Shown one piece after another: positions 8,248-16,365 of a DNA stretch of 64,000 nt (position 1 is the stretch's first letter; each line of letters starts with the position of its first letter). This stretch comes from Nonomuraea typhae. Its GTDB lineage: Bacteria > Actinomycetota > Actinomycetes > Streptosporangiales > Streptosporangiaceae. Made by a program: the position numbers and the translations under genes. Below the pieces are notes generated by a model. The model was not told where the DNA came from. It saw nothing but the letters and a program-made list of their open reading frames with translations, and searched no databases. The stretch is taken from contig NZ_VRLV01000018.1 of assembly GCF_009760925.1 (NCBI RefSeq), positions 124,001 through 188,000 of the forward strand, read 5' to 3'.

Positions 8248-9179
8248 GCCGCGGCCTCCTTTCCGGTCAGTGTGAAGAACACCTCGTCGAGGCTGGGCAG
8301 GTGCAGCGACAGCTCGGTCGCGGCGATGCCGGCGGCCGCCAGCGTGGCGACGATCTCGGTGAAGGCCCGGTCGCCGTCCACGGCCACGCTCACCACGCCG
8401 CGGCCGGGGCGCTCGGGATGGCGGCCGGAGACGCGGGCCAGGACGGCCTCGGCCTCGGCCAGCCGCTCCGGGTCGGCCGGGCGCACCAGGACGGTCTGCC
8501 CGCCGACGATGCGCTTGAGCTGGGCCGGGCTGCCCTGGGCGATGACCCGGCCGTGGTCGATGACGGAGACGTCGTCGGCCAGCGCGTCGGCCTCCTCCAG
8601 GTACTGGGTGGTCAGCAGCACGGTGACGCCGTCCTGGACCAGGCCGCGCACGATGCCCCAGACGTCCTCCCGCTTGGCGGGGTCCAGGCCGGTGGTCGGC
8701 TCGTCCAGGAAGATCACGTCGGGGCGGCCGACCAGGCTGGCGGCCAGGTCGAGGCGGCGGCGCATGCCGCCCGAGTAGGTCTTGGCCTTGCGGTCGGCCG
8801 CCTCCTCCAGGCCGAACCCGGCCAGCAGCTCTACGGCGCGTACCTTGGCCTCGGCGCCGCGCAGGTCCAGCAGGCGGCCGATCAGCACCAGGTTCTCCCG
8901 GCCGGTGAGATCCTCGTCGATCGAGGCGTACTGGCCGGTCAGGCCGATCATCCGGCGTACCCGGGCGGCCTGCCGTACCACGTCGAGACCGGCGACGGTG
9001 GCGCGGCCGGCGTCGGCGTGCAGGAGCGTGGCCAGGATCCGTACCGCGGTGGTCTTGCCCGCCCCGTTGGGGCCGAGCACGGACAGCACGGTGCCCTGCC
9101 GGGCGGCCAGGTCGATCCCGGCCAGGGCGGTGGTGGTGCCGAAGCGCTTGACCAGCCCTTCGGCTTCGAATGCGTTCAT
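8244..9179 (-). CDS. ABC exporter ATPase (DrrA-like)
   Basis: A 311-residue ATP-binding subunit. Walker A is GPNGAGKTT (residues 36-44), the signature is YSGGMRRRLDLA, Walker B is VIFLDEPTTGLDP and the H-loop region reads LLTTQYLEEAD, where Q replaces the usual His as in DrrA-type proteins. The C-terminal ~90 residues match the DrrA-specific extension (LPSLDEVFFTLTGK). The ATG at 9177-9179 was chosen because the family starts directly before the first beta strand; a longer reading adds 13 unrelated residues. Operon partner of the downstream permease. Confidence 0.93.
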   Translation of the reverse strand: MNAFEAEGLVKRFGTTTALAGIDLAARQGTVLSVLGPNGAGKTTAVRILATLLHADAGRATVAGLDVVRQAARVRRMIGLTGQYASIDEDLTGRENLVLIGRLLDLRGAEAKVRAVELLAGFGLEEAADRKAKTYSGGMRRRLDLAASLVGRPDVIFLDEPTTGLDPAKREDVWGIVRGLVQDGVTVLLTTQYLEEADALADDVSVIDHGRVIAQGSPAQLKRIVGGQTVLVRPADPERLAEAEAVLARVSGRHPERPGRGVVSVAVDGDRAFTEIVATLAAAGIAATELSLHLPSLDEVFFTLTGKEAAA

Positions 9180-9227
9180 GGCCGCCAGCGTGCCCGGCAC
9201 CGCTGGCAGATCGAGCACAGAACGCTG

Positions 9228-9455
9228 TCAGGCGGCGTGCCGAACTGACAGCAGGCCGGCCGGCGGGCCGACGGCGACGACGGCGCCCGAGGGCGAGACC
9301 GCCTTTGACGTGCGCTCCGGTGATCGTGTTCTCGCGCTCCACCTTCCCGTCCGGCAGCCCCAGCTCGCGCAGCCGCCCGCCGCCGACCTGGTGCAGGCCG
9401 CCAGGGTGGCCAGCGCCAGCGTCCCGGCGAGGAGTTCACCTCGTGTCGTCGTCAC
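9228..9455 (-). pseudogene. Degenerate lipoprotein-like ORF
   Basis: A 75-codon frame whose GTG start overlaps the stop of the truncated metallo-hydrolase. It begins with a signal-like stretch (RGELLAGTLALATLAAC) carrying a plausible lipobox LAAC. The N terminus resembles the leader of secreted actinobacterial Rieske-type proteins, but the remainder has no recognisable domain or ligand motifs, and reading may shift between frames. Most likely the stub of a gene once co-transcribed with the metallo-hydrolase; the Rieske suggestion is weak. Confidence 0.35.
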
Positions 9456-9910
9456 ACCTGCCCTACACCGTCGGGATGCAGAAGGTTCCAGGCGTTGTCC
9501 CGGACGCGGCCGAACTGCGCGTCGCCGAAGTGGATGCCGAACCCGATGGTGTCCGGGGCGGACAGTTCTCCGACCAGGCGCCGCCGGGCGAGGGCCGCCT
9601 CGGCGGGGTCGTGGCCGGCGACCGACGACAGCTCGGGGTGGGCGACCTGCACCGGCGAGTGCAGCGCGTCGCCGAAGGCGATCAGCCGCTGCCCGCCGGA
9701 GCTCAGCACGTAGGCGGCGTGCCCGGCGGTGTGCCCGGCCGCGAGCCTGACCCGCACCCCGGGGAAGATCTCTTCACCGTCGGCGACGGTCCGCACCTGA
9801 TCGGCCAGGGAGGGCTCCGCGCCGTGCGCCCATTCCGCCTCCGACAGCAGCACCCGCGTGCCGGCGAAGGGCCGTGCGGCGTCGAGCAGCCAGCCGATGC
9901 CGGCCCCGCG
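9452..9910 (-). pseudogene. Metallo-beta-lactamase-fold hydrolase, N-terminally truncated
   Basis: The frame carries the C-terminal two-thirds of an MBL-fold hydrolase: the substrate-flap region (LLDAARPFAG, RVLLSEAEW), the zinc-ligand motif LAAGHTAGHAAY, the strand LIAFGDALHSP with a bridging Asp, and a final His in IGFGIHFGDAQFG. The first metal-binding motif HxHxDH, which should precede WLLDAA, is missing. An in-frame stop lies at 9911-9913. About 100 N-terminal residues are gone, so the enzyme should be inactive. The break lies directly before the MarR promoter region, suggesting a deletion that removed the original divergent promoter of this gene. Confidence 0.7.
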
Positions 9911-9950
9911 TCAAAGGGTTCGTCAGGTCGCCAGAACTTACAACTAGAAT

Positions 9951-9976
9951 CTTTCAAGCTGTAAGCTTTCAAGCTG
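9951..9976. promoter_or_regulatory. Direct repeats upstream of MarR gene, probable operator
   Basis: CTTTCAAGCTG occurs twice, at 9951-9961 and 9966-9976, 15 bp apart. The second copy lies within a dyad AGCTT-TC-AAGCT. The repeats sit just upstream of a -10-like TACGGT (9992-9997), which is 7 nt from the ATG of the MarR gene. They are the likely autoregulatory sites of that protein; there is no SD, so the transcript may be leaderless. Confidence 0.55.
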
Positions 9977-10004
9977 AAATGATTTTTCTGGTACGGTGAC
10001 CCGC

Positions 10005-10433
10005 ATGAGCGAAGCCGACGAGGCGGAGCGGCGCGCGGTCGCCGAGCGCAACCTGTGCGGTCTGGTCAGCGGCCTGGCCCGGCGCATCGACGACCAGCTC
10101 AGGGAACGCGCCGCCACCCTGGGCCTGACCGCGCCCCAGGCCACCGCGCTGCGCGAGCTGACCGGCCCCATGACCATGCGGGAGCTGGCCGAGCGGATGA
10201 GCTGCGAGCCGTCCAACGCCACGTTCATCGCCGACAAGCTGGAAAAGCGGGGCCTGGTCGAGCGGCGGGCCGACGCGCGCGACCGGCGGGTCAAGCGCCT
10301 GGTGCTGACCCCGCAGGGCCTCGACCTGCGCGGGCGCCTGCTCGCGCTGCTCACCACCGGCTCACCGCTGTCCGGGCTGAGCACGCAGGAACAGGACCTT
10401 CTTCAGGGACTGCTCCAGCGGGCGATCTCCTGA
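10005..10433 (+). CDS. MarR-family transcriptional regulator
   Basis: A 142-residue winged-helix regulator. The HTH is visible in LTAPQATALRELTGPMTMRELAERM, with the recognition helix in SCEPSNATFIADKLEKRG and the wing carrying the typical DARDRRVKRLVLT. Start chosen at the ATG at 10005, 7 nt downstream of TACGGT; the GTG at 9996 overlaps that hexamer. It faces away from the truncated metallo-hydrolase, and MarR proteins commonly repress such divergent neighbours, so its original target may now be broken. Confidence 0.9.
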   Translation: MSEADEAERRAVAERNLCGLVSGLARRIDDQLRERAATLGLTAPQATALRELTGPMTMRELAERMSCEPSNATFIADKLEKRGLVERRADARDRRVKRLVLTPQGLDLRGRLLALLTTGSPLSGLSTQEQDLLQGLLQRAIS

Positions 10434-10670
10434 TCGCCGGCGGGCAAAGCCCGTCCCTGCTCCAGGCGTTCGGCCCGTTCACCCGGGCCTGCCCGCGCGG
10501 CGGAGCTGCCATACTCTTCCATGATCGGCAGCGCTCCCCGGCGTCGCTGACCAGCGTGGATAGCTGTTCCTGCATGACCGGATGACGAATATCGGTCTTG
10601 GACATCAGTCGGCATGATCTGGTCTTCTTTGGTGCGACATTTCGGGGAACGGGGAACGAGGGGGCACGAG

Positions 10671-12860
10671 GTGGGGATGACAGCCGGCCGGAGCGTGGCG
10701 AAGCTGGCGGGGGCCGGACTGGCGGCGGGGGTCGTCGCGGCGGGCCTCGCGGTCGCGCCGATCGGCGGCGCCGGGATGGCGATCATGGCGGCCACAGACG
10801 AGCTGAAGCCGGTGGAGCTCAAGGAGCCGCCGCTGGCGGAGAAGTCCACCGTGCTGGACGTCTCGGGCAAGCCGCTCGCCCAGTTCTACGAGGTCTACCG
10901 GGAGATCGTGCCGCTCACCGGCGTGGCCGAGGTGATGAAGACCGCGATCATCGCCATCGAGGACTTCCGCTTCTACGAGCACGGCCCGGTCGACATCCAG
11001 GGCATGGCCAGGGCGCTGGCCAAGAACCTGTCGGCGGGCGGCGTCAGCGAGGGCGGCTCCACCATCACCCAGCAGTACGTCAAGCAGGTCCTGCTCAACA
11101 CCGCCGAGACGAGCCAGGAGAAGGACAAGGCCATCGAGGCCACCTACGCCCGCAAGCTCAACGAGCTCCGCCACGCGATGTGGGTCGAGGAGAAGTACAC
11201 CAAAGACCAGATTCTCGAGAAATATCTGAACATCGCCTACTTCGGCGCCGGCGCCAACGGCGTCGAAGCCGCCGCCAAACGGTTCTTCGGCGTCTCGGCC
11301 GACGAGCTCACCCTCGTCCAGGCGGCCACGCTGGCGGGAGCCGTACAGTCGCCCAACAGCACCGACCCCGCGGTCGGCAAGGAACAGCGCGCACGGCTCC
11401 TCGAGCGCCGCAACCTCGTCCTGGACCGGATGGCCCAGCTCGGCAAGATCAGCCAGGAGGAGGCGGCCGAGGCCAAGGCGAAGAAGCTCGGCTACAAGGG
11501 GGTGCCGCTGCCCGGCGGGTGCGAGGCCAGCAAGGCGGCGTACTTCTGCATGTACGTGCGCAACGAGATCCTCAACGACCCCTCCTTCGGCAAGACCAAG
11601 ACCGCGCGCAAGCAGTTCCTGGAGCGCGGCGGCCTGACCATCGCGACCACCCTCGACCCGCGCATGCAGGCCGCGGCCGACAAGGCGATCAAGAAGCGGG
11701 TCTTCGCCACCGACCACCCCGTGGCCGCCCAGGCGCTCGTCCAGCCAGGCACCGGGCAGATCAAGGCGATGGCGGCCAGCCGCGAGTACGGCAGCGACAA
11801 GAACGAGATGTCCTACAACCTCGTGGCCGACGTGGCCCACGGCGGCGGCATCGGCTTCCAGCCGGGCTCGACCTACAAGACGTTCACCCTGGTCGCCGCC
11901 CTCGAACAGGGCATGCGGGTCAACGACGGCATGACCGTGGGAGCCGGGTACCGGGCCTCCGGGTACTCCTCGTTCAAGAACTGCAAGGGCCAGCCCATCG
12001 GCGACCCCACCCACACGGTCACCAACGACGAGGGCTCCGGCGGCTACAAGACGCTCCAGACCGGGACCTGGGGCTCGGTCAACACCTTCTTCCTCGAGTT
12101 GGAGGCGCGCGTCGGACTGTGCGAGACCGTCAAGACGGCCAAGAAGCTCGGCAGCAAGCGGGCCGACGGCAAGCCTCTGGGCGAGTTCCAGACGTTCACG
12201 CTCGGCATCAACGAGAGCGACCCGGTCACCGTGGCCTCCTCCTACGCGGCGCTGGCCGCCCGGGGCAAGTACTGCGCGCCGATGGCCATCACCGCGATCA
12301 CCGACCGCGACGGCAAGAAGACCGCCTTCAAGCCGGCCTGCCGCCAGGCCGTCGATCCCGAGGTGGCCGACGCCACCGCGTACGTGCTGTCCGGCGTGTT
12401 CACCAAGGGGACGATGCGCGGCGTGGGCGGCATCGGGCGCCCGGCGGCGGGCAAGACCGGGACCACCGACGACTACGCGGCCGCCTGGTTCGCCGGGTTC
12501 ACCCCCGACCTGGCCTCCGCCGTCAGCATCGGCGACCCGCGCGGCGCCCAGCGGTACAAGCTGACCGGCGTCACGATCGGCGGGCGGTACTACAGCCTGG
12601 TGGCCGGGTCCACCATCGCCGGGCCGATCTGGCAGGAGACCATGGTCCAGGCGCTGAAGGGGACCCCGGCCACGCCGTTCACCCCGTTGAACACCGCCCG
12701 CTTCGGCGGCGGCGAGCCCCCGCCCGCCCAGGAGGAGACCGGCGAGCCCGAGAGCGAGCCCACGGGCGAGCCGTCGCAGGAGCCTTCCGGCCCGCCGGAG
12801 GAGGAGCCGACGGACATCCCGCTCGAAGAGCTGACCGACCTGCCCGAGGAAGGCCGCTGA
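10671..12860 (+). CDS. Bifunctional penicillin-binding protein (class A PBP)
   Basis: A 729-residue peptidoglycan synthase with one N-terminal transmembrane anchor (about 10-40). The GT51 glycosyltransferase domain has the catalytic Glu in AIEDFRFYEH (E97) and the GGSTITQQYVKQ motif. The transpeptidase domain carries S400-T-Y-K403, S469-V-N471 and K595-T-G597. A C-terminal tail of ~45 residues is rich in Glu/Pro/Ser and should be extracellular and disordered. It polymerises and cross-links peptidoglycan on the outer membrane face. The GTG start was chosen for the GAGGGGG site six bases upstream; the ATG two codons later has poorer spacing. It ends 27 bp from a convergent MFS gene. The gene is complete. 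Confidence 0.95.
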   Translation: MGMTAGRSVAKLAGAGLAAGVVAAGLAVAPIGGAGMAIMAATDELKPVELKEPPLAEKSTVLDVSGKPLAQFYEVYREIVPLTGVAEVMKTAIIAIEDFRFYEHGPVDIQGMARALAKNLSAGGVSEGGSTITQQYVKQVLLNTAETSQEKDKAIEATYARKLNELRHAMWVEEKYTKDQILEKYLNIAYFGAGANGVEAAAKRFFGVSADELTLVQAATLAGAVQSPNSTDPAVGKEQRARLLERRNLVLDRMAQLGKISQEEAAEAKAKKLGYKGVPLPGGCEASKAAYFCMYVRNEILNDPSFGKTKTARKQFLERGGLTIATTLDPRMQAAADKAIKKRVFATDHPVAAQALVQPGTGQIKAMAASREYGSDKNEMSYNLVADVAHGGGIGFQPGSTYKTFTLVAALEQGMRVNDGMTVGAGYRASGYSSFKNCKGQPIGDPTHTVTNDEGSGGYKTLQTGTWGSVNTFFLELEARVGLCETVKTAKKLGSKRADGKPLGEFQTFTLGINESDPVTVASSYAALAARGKYCAPMAITAITDRDGKKTAFKPACRQAVDPEVADATAYVLSGVFTKGTMRGVGGIGRPAAGKTGTTDDYAAAWFAGFTPDLASAVSIGDPRGAQRYKLTGVTIGGRYYSLVAGSTIAGPIWQETMVQALKGTPATPFTPLNTARFGGGEPPPAQEETGEPESEPTGEPSQEPSGPPEEEPTDIPLEELTDLPEEGR

Positions 12861-12887
12861 CCGCCTGCGAAGAGGGCCGCAGACCGC

Positions 12888-14141
12888 CTACGCGGCCGCC
12901 GGTTTGCGCCGCCGGGCCACCAGAAGCAGGACGCTCGCGATCACGCCGAGCGCCACGGTGACCAGCCCCGAGCCGCCGAGCGTCGCCTGCGGGCCCAGCG
13001 CGGTGGTCAGCGGCCCGCCGAGCGCGGTGCCGAGCGGCGAGGCGGTGAGCAGTACGGCGCTGCGGGCCGCGAGCATCGCGGCCAGGTGCTCCGGCGGCGA
13101 CTTCGTCTGCATGAGCGTCACCGACAGCGCCACGAACGGCCCGTAGATCGCGCCGCCGAGCGCGAAGCACACGACGGTGACGCCCGTCGGCACGCCGAGC
13201 CCGAACGGCATCAGCAACACGCCCCACCCGATCACGATGGCCACCGTCACCGGCCAGAGCGGAAGCCGCTGCAGCGCGCCGACCGCCAGCCCGCCGAGCA
13301 CCGCCCCGATGCCGAACAACATCCAGTACAGGCCCAGCAGCGTGCCCGGCGCACGCAGGTCCACGGTCACGTGCAGCGGCAGCGCGACCTCGACCGGGCC
13401 GTACAGGAAGTTGAAGAACCAGGTGAGTGTCAGCAGCCCGAGCAACTCCGGATGCGAGCGCAGCAGCGCCAGCCCGCCACGGGCCGCCGCCCGGTCGGTG
13501 GGAGAGACCCCGCCCGACTCCGGCAGCCTGGTGCGCAGGACGAGCACCGCGAGGAACACATAGGTGAGCGCGTCCAGCCCGAGCACCAGCGCCGAGCTGA
13601 CATAGGTCACCAGCACCCCGGCGATCGCGGGCCCGGCGATCGTGGCGGCGAAGTTGAGCGAGCTGACCAGGGTGTTGGCCGCGAGCCGCTGCTCGCCGGG
13701 CAGCAGCTCGGCCAGCAGCGTGTACTTGCCCGCGCTCCCCCACGCGTGCAGCAGCGACGAGCCCGCCAGCAGCACCACGTACACCGGCGGCGTCAGCCAC
13801 CCCGCCACCCAGGCGAGCGGCACGACGCCGAGCAACACCCCGCGCACCACGTTGTCGGCCAGCAGCAGCTTCCTGGCCGGAACCCGGCGCAGCCGCCGCC
13901 CGAACAGCAACGCCCCGGCCACACCGGGCAGGGTGTAGGCGGCCACCGCGCCACCGACCCACAACCCGGCACTCGCGGGCGGCGCCAGCTCGATGGCCAG
14001 CCACGCCACGGCCACAAAGCTCATCCCGTCCCCCAGGTAGGAGACGCCGAAGCCGAGAATCAGCCGCCGGAACACCAGGTTGGCCAGCACCGGCCGGTAC
14101 GCGGCGGGGATGAGGCGCCTCGCGTGGTTCGTCACATTCAT
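12888..14141 (-). CDS. MFS transporter (MFS_3/enterobactin-exporter-like)
   Basis: A 417-residue membrane protein with about twelve hydrophobic segments. The N terminus reads LVFRRLILGFGVSYLGDGMSF and the loop after TM2 is FGRRLRRVPARKLL, resembling MFS_3-type actinobacterial exporters. The ATG at 14141 has no SD but is preceded by TACCGT seven nucleotides upstream on the minus strand, consistent with a leaderless transcript. It is divergent from the NUDIX gene only 63 bp away. Substrate unknown. Confidence 0.88.
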   Translation of the reverse strand: MNVTNHARRLIPAAYRPVLANLVFRRLILGFGVSYLGDGMSFVAVAWLAIELAPPASAGLWVGGAVAAYTLPGVAGALLFGRRLRRVPARKLLLADNVVRGVLLGVVPLAWVAGWLTPPVYVVLLAGSSLLHAWGSAGKYTLLAELLPGEQRLAANTLVSSLNFAATIAGPAIAGVLVTYVSSALVLGLDALTYVFLAVLVLRTRLPESGGVSPTDRAAARGGLALLRSHPELLGLLTLTWFFNFLYGPVEVALPLHVTVDLRAPGTLLGLYWMLFGIGAVLGGLAVGALQRLPLWPVTVAIVIGWGVLLMPFGLGVPTGVTVVCFALGGAIYGPFVALSVTLMQTKSPPEHLAAMLAARSAVLLTASPLGTALGGPLTTALGPQATLGGSGLVTVALGVIASVLLLVARRRKPAAA

Positions 14142-14204
14142 GGCCGATACGGTAGAGCCGTCCGGGGATCGGGCGCTTCTCGGAACCTGATCTATGCTGC
14201 CCTC

Positions 14205-14711
14205 ATGGTGATCGCCGACACGACAGTGCCCTGGGTCCCGGTGGCGCATCGGTTCGAGACCGTCGTGTCGGCCGAGATGCCCCAGGCGGAGCAGATCACC
14301 ACGGCCTTCGTCTTCGTCCAGGATGCCTCCGGCCGTACCCTGCTCACTTACGTGAACAGGCCGGGCCGTGGCTGGGAGGTCCCGGGCGGCCACGTGGACC
14401 CCGGCGAGAGCGTCGAGGCCGCCGCCGTGCGTGAGCTGGCCGAGGAGACCGGGTTCGAGCTTGCGCTGGTACGGCTGGGCCTGCTGGGCTTTCACCGGAT
14501 CACGCTGGAGGAGCCGCCACCGCCGGGCTACCGCTACCCGGCCCTGGCCCATCTGGTCTTCTTCACCGCCACCCTCGACGGCGACGGCCCGGCCACCAGC
14601 CCGCCTCCGGGGTCGGAGAGCACCCACGCCGCCTGGCTGACCCCCGGCGAGGTGAAGCGGCACTGCGGGCACCGGACCTGGTTCCCGCTCCACCGGCACC
14701 TCGGACGTTAG
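14205..14711 (+). CDS. NUDIX hydrolase
   Basis: A 168-residue cytoplasmic pyrophosphohydrolase. The NUDIX box is complete: it begins GGHVDPGESVEAAAVREL and ends AEETGFE, with the catalytic REx2EE glutamates in place. Family members cleave nucleoside diphosphates linked to other moieties, for example damaged nucleotides or ADP-ribose; this sequence does not reveal which. The ATG at 14205 lies 6 nt after TATGCT with no SD (probable leaderless start). Confidence 0.92.
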   Translation: MVIADTTVPWVPVAHRFETVVSAEMPQAEQITTAFVFVQDASGRTLLTYVNRPGRGWEVPGGHVDPGESVEAAAVRELAEETGFELALVRLGLLGFHRITLEEPPPPGYRYPALAHLVFFTATLDGDGPATSPPPGSESTHAAWLTPGEVKRHCGHRTWFPLHRHLGR

Positions 14712-14784
14712 GCCAAAGCGGGCACGGGATCCGTTGTCGCGCGGGCCAAAGGGCGGGCGCCGATCGGCTGGCGATACTGGCGGC

Positions 14785-16251
14785 ATGGATCTCGAGAACG
14801 TCAAGCGCGAGGTGTCCGCGCTGGTCGGCCCCCACTCCCCCGGGCTGGCCGCAGGAGTGTACGTCGACGGGGCCGCGGTGCTCACGGCCGCGGCGGGTGC
14901 GGCGTGCGTGGAGTTCGGCGTGCCGGTCGACGAGCACACCCGCTTCGACATCGCCAGCGCCAGCAAGCAGTTCACGGCGGCCTGCGTGCTGCTCCTGGAG
15001 CGTGACGGCAAGCTCCGGCTCGACGACGACGTGCGCACGCACGTCCCGGAGCTGAACCTGGACAAGCCGGTGACCCTGCGGCAGTGCCTGCAGCACACCG
15101 GCGGGCTGCCCGAGTGGTACGGGCTGCAGGCGCTGACCGGCGTGCCGCTGGCGGAGATGACCGAGCAGCGGCTGCTGGAGGTGCTCGCCGGCCTGCGGCA
15201 CACGTCCTTCGAGCCGGGTACGGCTTTCGCCTACTCCAACACGGGCTTCGTGCTCGCCGCGGTCGTCGTGGGCCGGGTGGCGGGCTCGTCGCTGGCCGCG
15301 TTCGCGCGCGAGCGCGTCTTCGAGCCGCTCGGGATGCGCGATTCGGTCTTCCGTGACGACGCGTCGCTGCCGCTGGCCAGGCTGGCGTACGGCTACGCGA
15401 ACGCGGAGGGCGAGCCGCGCCGGGCCGACACCGAGGAGAGCGCGGTCGGCGACGGCGGCCTGGTGACCAGCGTGGCGGACCTGGCCCCCTGGTTCGGGTT
15501 CCTGGCCGACGGCCGGGTGCTGGGCGTGGACCTGCGTGACCGGCTACTGGAGCGGGGCGTGCTGGCCGACGGGACGGTCCAGCCGTACGCGATGGGGATT
15601 TATCACGGCGACGGGTGGATCGGGCATGCGGGCGGCATGCACGGCTACCGCTCGAACCTGCTGTATCTGCGGGAGCAGAACGTCGGCGTGGCCGTGCTGT
15701 GCAACCAGATCGCGCTCGACCCGGTCAGCCTGTCGCACCGGCTGGCCCGGGTGCTGCTGGGGCGGCAGGAGCCGGCCAGGCCCGAGCCGGGTCCGCTGCC
15801 TCCGCCGCGGCGGCTGCACTGGCACGAGCCGGTCGCGGACGGGACGCTGACGCTGCGCCCGGTGGCGGAGGGCCTCGAGGTCGAGGACCTGGGGACGTTC
15901 ACGGCCGGCGCCGACGGACGCTGGTACGGGCCGGGCGAGAACCACTGGCTGGAGATCGACGGTGACCGCCTGCACCTGCGCGTCGGCCCGCTCTCGCGCC
16001 CGCCGGTCGTCCTGCACGCCACCACGCCGCCCGCCGACGCCCCGTTGCCCGACGGCGTCTACTCCAGTGCGGAGCTCGGCGTCACCGCCACCGTGCGCGA
16101 CGGCGAGATCCGGATCGGCCGGTCGTTGAAGACGCCGGTGACCCCGGCTCCCGGCGGCGCGTGGACGGCCGGGCCGTTCACGCTGCGCGTCGACGCGGGC
16201 GATCTGCTGGTGAGCGGCGGCGGCCTGCGGCGGATGCGCTTCGCGGGCTGA
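14785..16251 (+). CDS. Cytoplasmic S12-family serine hydrolase, D-aminopeptidase-like
   Basis: A 488-residue protein. Residues 1-340 form the penicillin-binding fold with S58-A-S-K61, Y150-S-N152 and a third motif HAGG near 282. Residues ~350-488 form a beta-rich C-terminal region, the layout of S12 D-stereospecific aminopeptidases and related esterases, in which beta-barrel domains follow the catalytic domain. There is no signal peptide, so it should act in the cytoplasm, unusual for a cell-wall hydrolase but expected for digesting imported peptides. It sits 114 bp upstream of the peptide transporter genes. GATACT six bases before the ATG suggests a leaderless start. D-peptidase activity is inferred from fold plus context; esterase is the alternative. 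Confidence 0.85.
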   Translation: MDLENVKREVSALVGPHSPGLAAGVYVDGAAVLTAAAGAACVEFGVPVDEHTRFDIASASKQFTAACVLLLERDGKLRLDDDVRTHVPELNLDKPVTLRQCLQHTGGLPEWYGLQALTGVPLAEMTEQRLLEVLAGLRHTSFEPGTAFAYSNTGFVLAAVVVGRVAGSSLAAFARERVFEPLGMRDSVFRDDASLPLARLAYGYANAEGEPRRADTEESAVGDGGLVTSVADLAPWFGFLADGRVLGVDLRDRLLERGVLADGTVQPYAMGIYHGDGWIGHAGGMHGYRSNLLYLREQNVGVAVLCNQIALDPVSLSHRLARVLLGRQEPARPEPGPLPPPRRLHWHEPVADGTLTLRPVAEGLEVEDLGTFTAGADGRWYGPGENHWLEIDGDRLHLRVGPLSRPPVVLHATTPPADAPLPDGVYSSAELGVTATVRDGEIRIGRSLKTPVTPAPGGAWTAGPFTLRVDAGDLLVSGGGLRRMRFAG

Positions 16252-16365
16252 TTGGCCGGAAGGACGAGAAGGGCGCCGCCGGTTTTGGCTGCGGCGTCAG
16301 TGAACGGCGGCGGTCCGGCTCCTAGCGTCCACCTATCCCAGCCCGAACCCTTTCGAGGTGGCCCC

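Noticed and set aside
7441..9342. Reading the DrrA and DrrB region as one 633-residue fused protein
   Set aside because: The upstream two-thirds is the wrong frame of the ATPase; the ATPase motifs lie in the other frame and an ATGA overlap separates the genes.
9996..10004. GTG three codons upstream as the MarR start
   Set aside because: It overlaps the -10-like hexamer; the ATG at 10005 fits leaderless spacing.
10598..12961. Long frames on both strands over the penicillin-binding protein
   Set aside because: Low-complexity translations without motifs; the PBP frame contains every expected catalytic motif.
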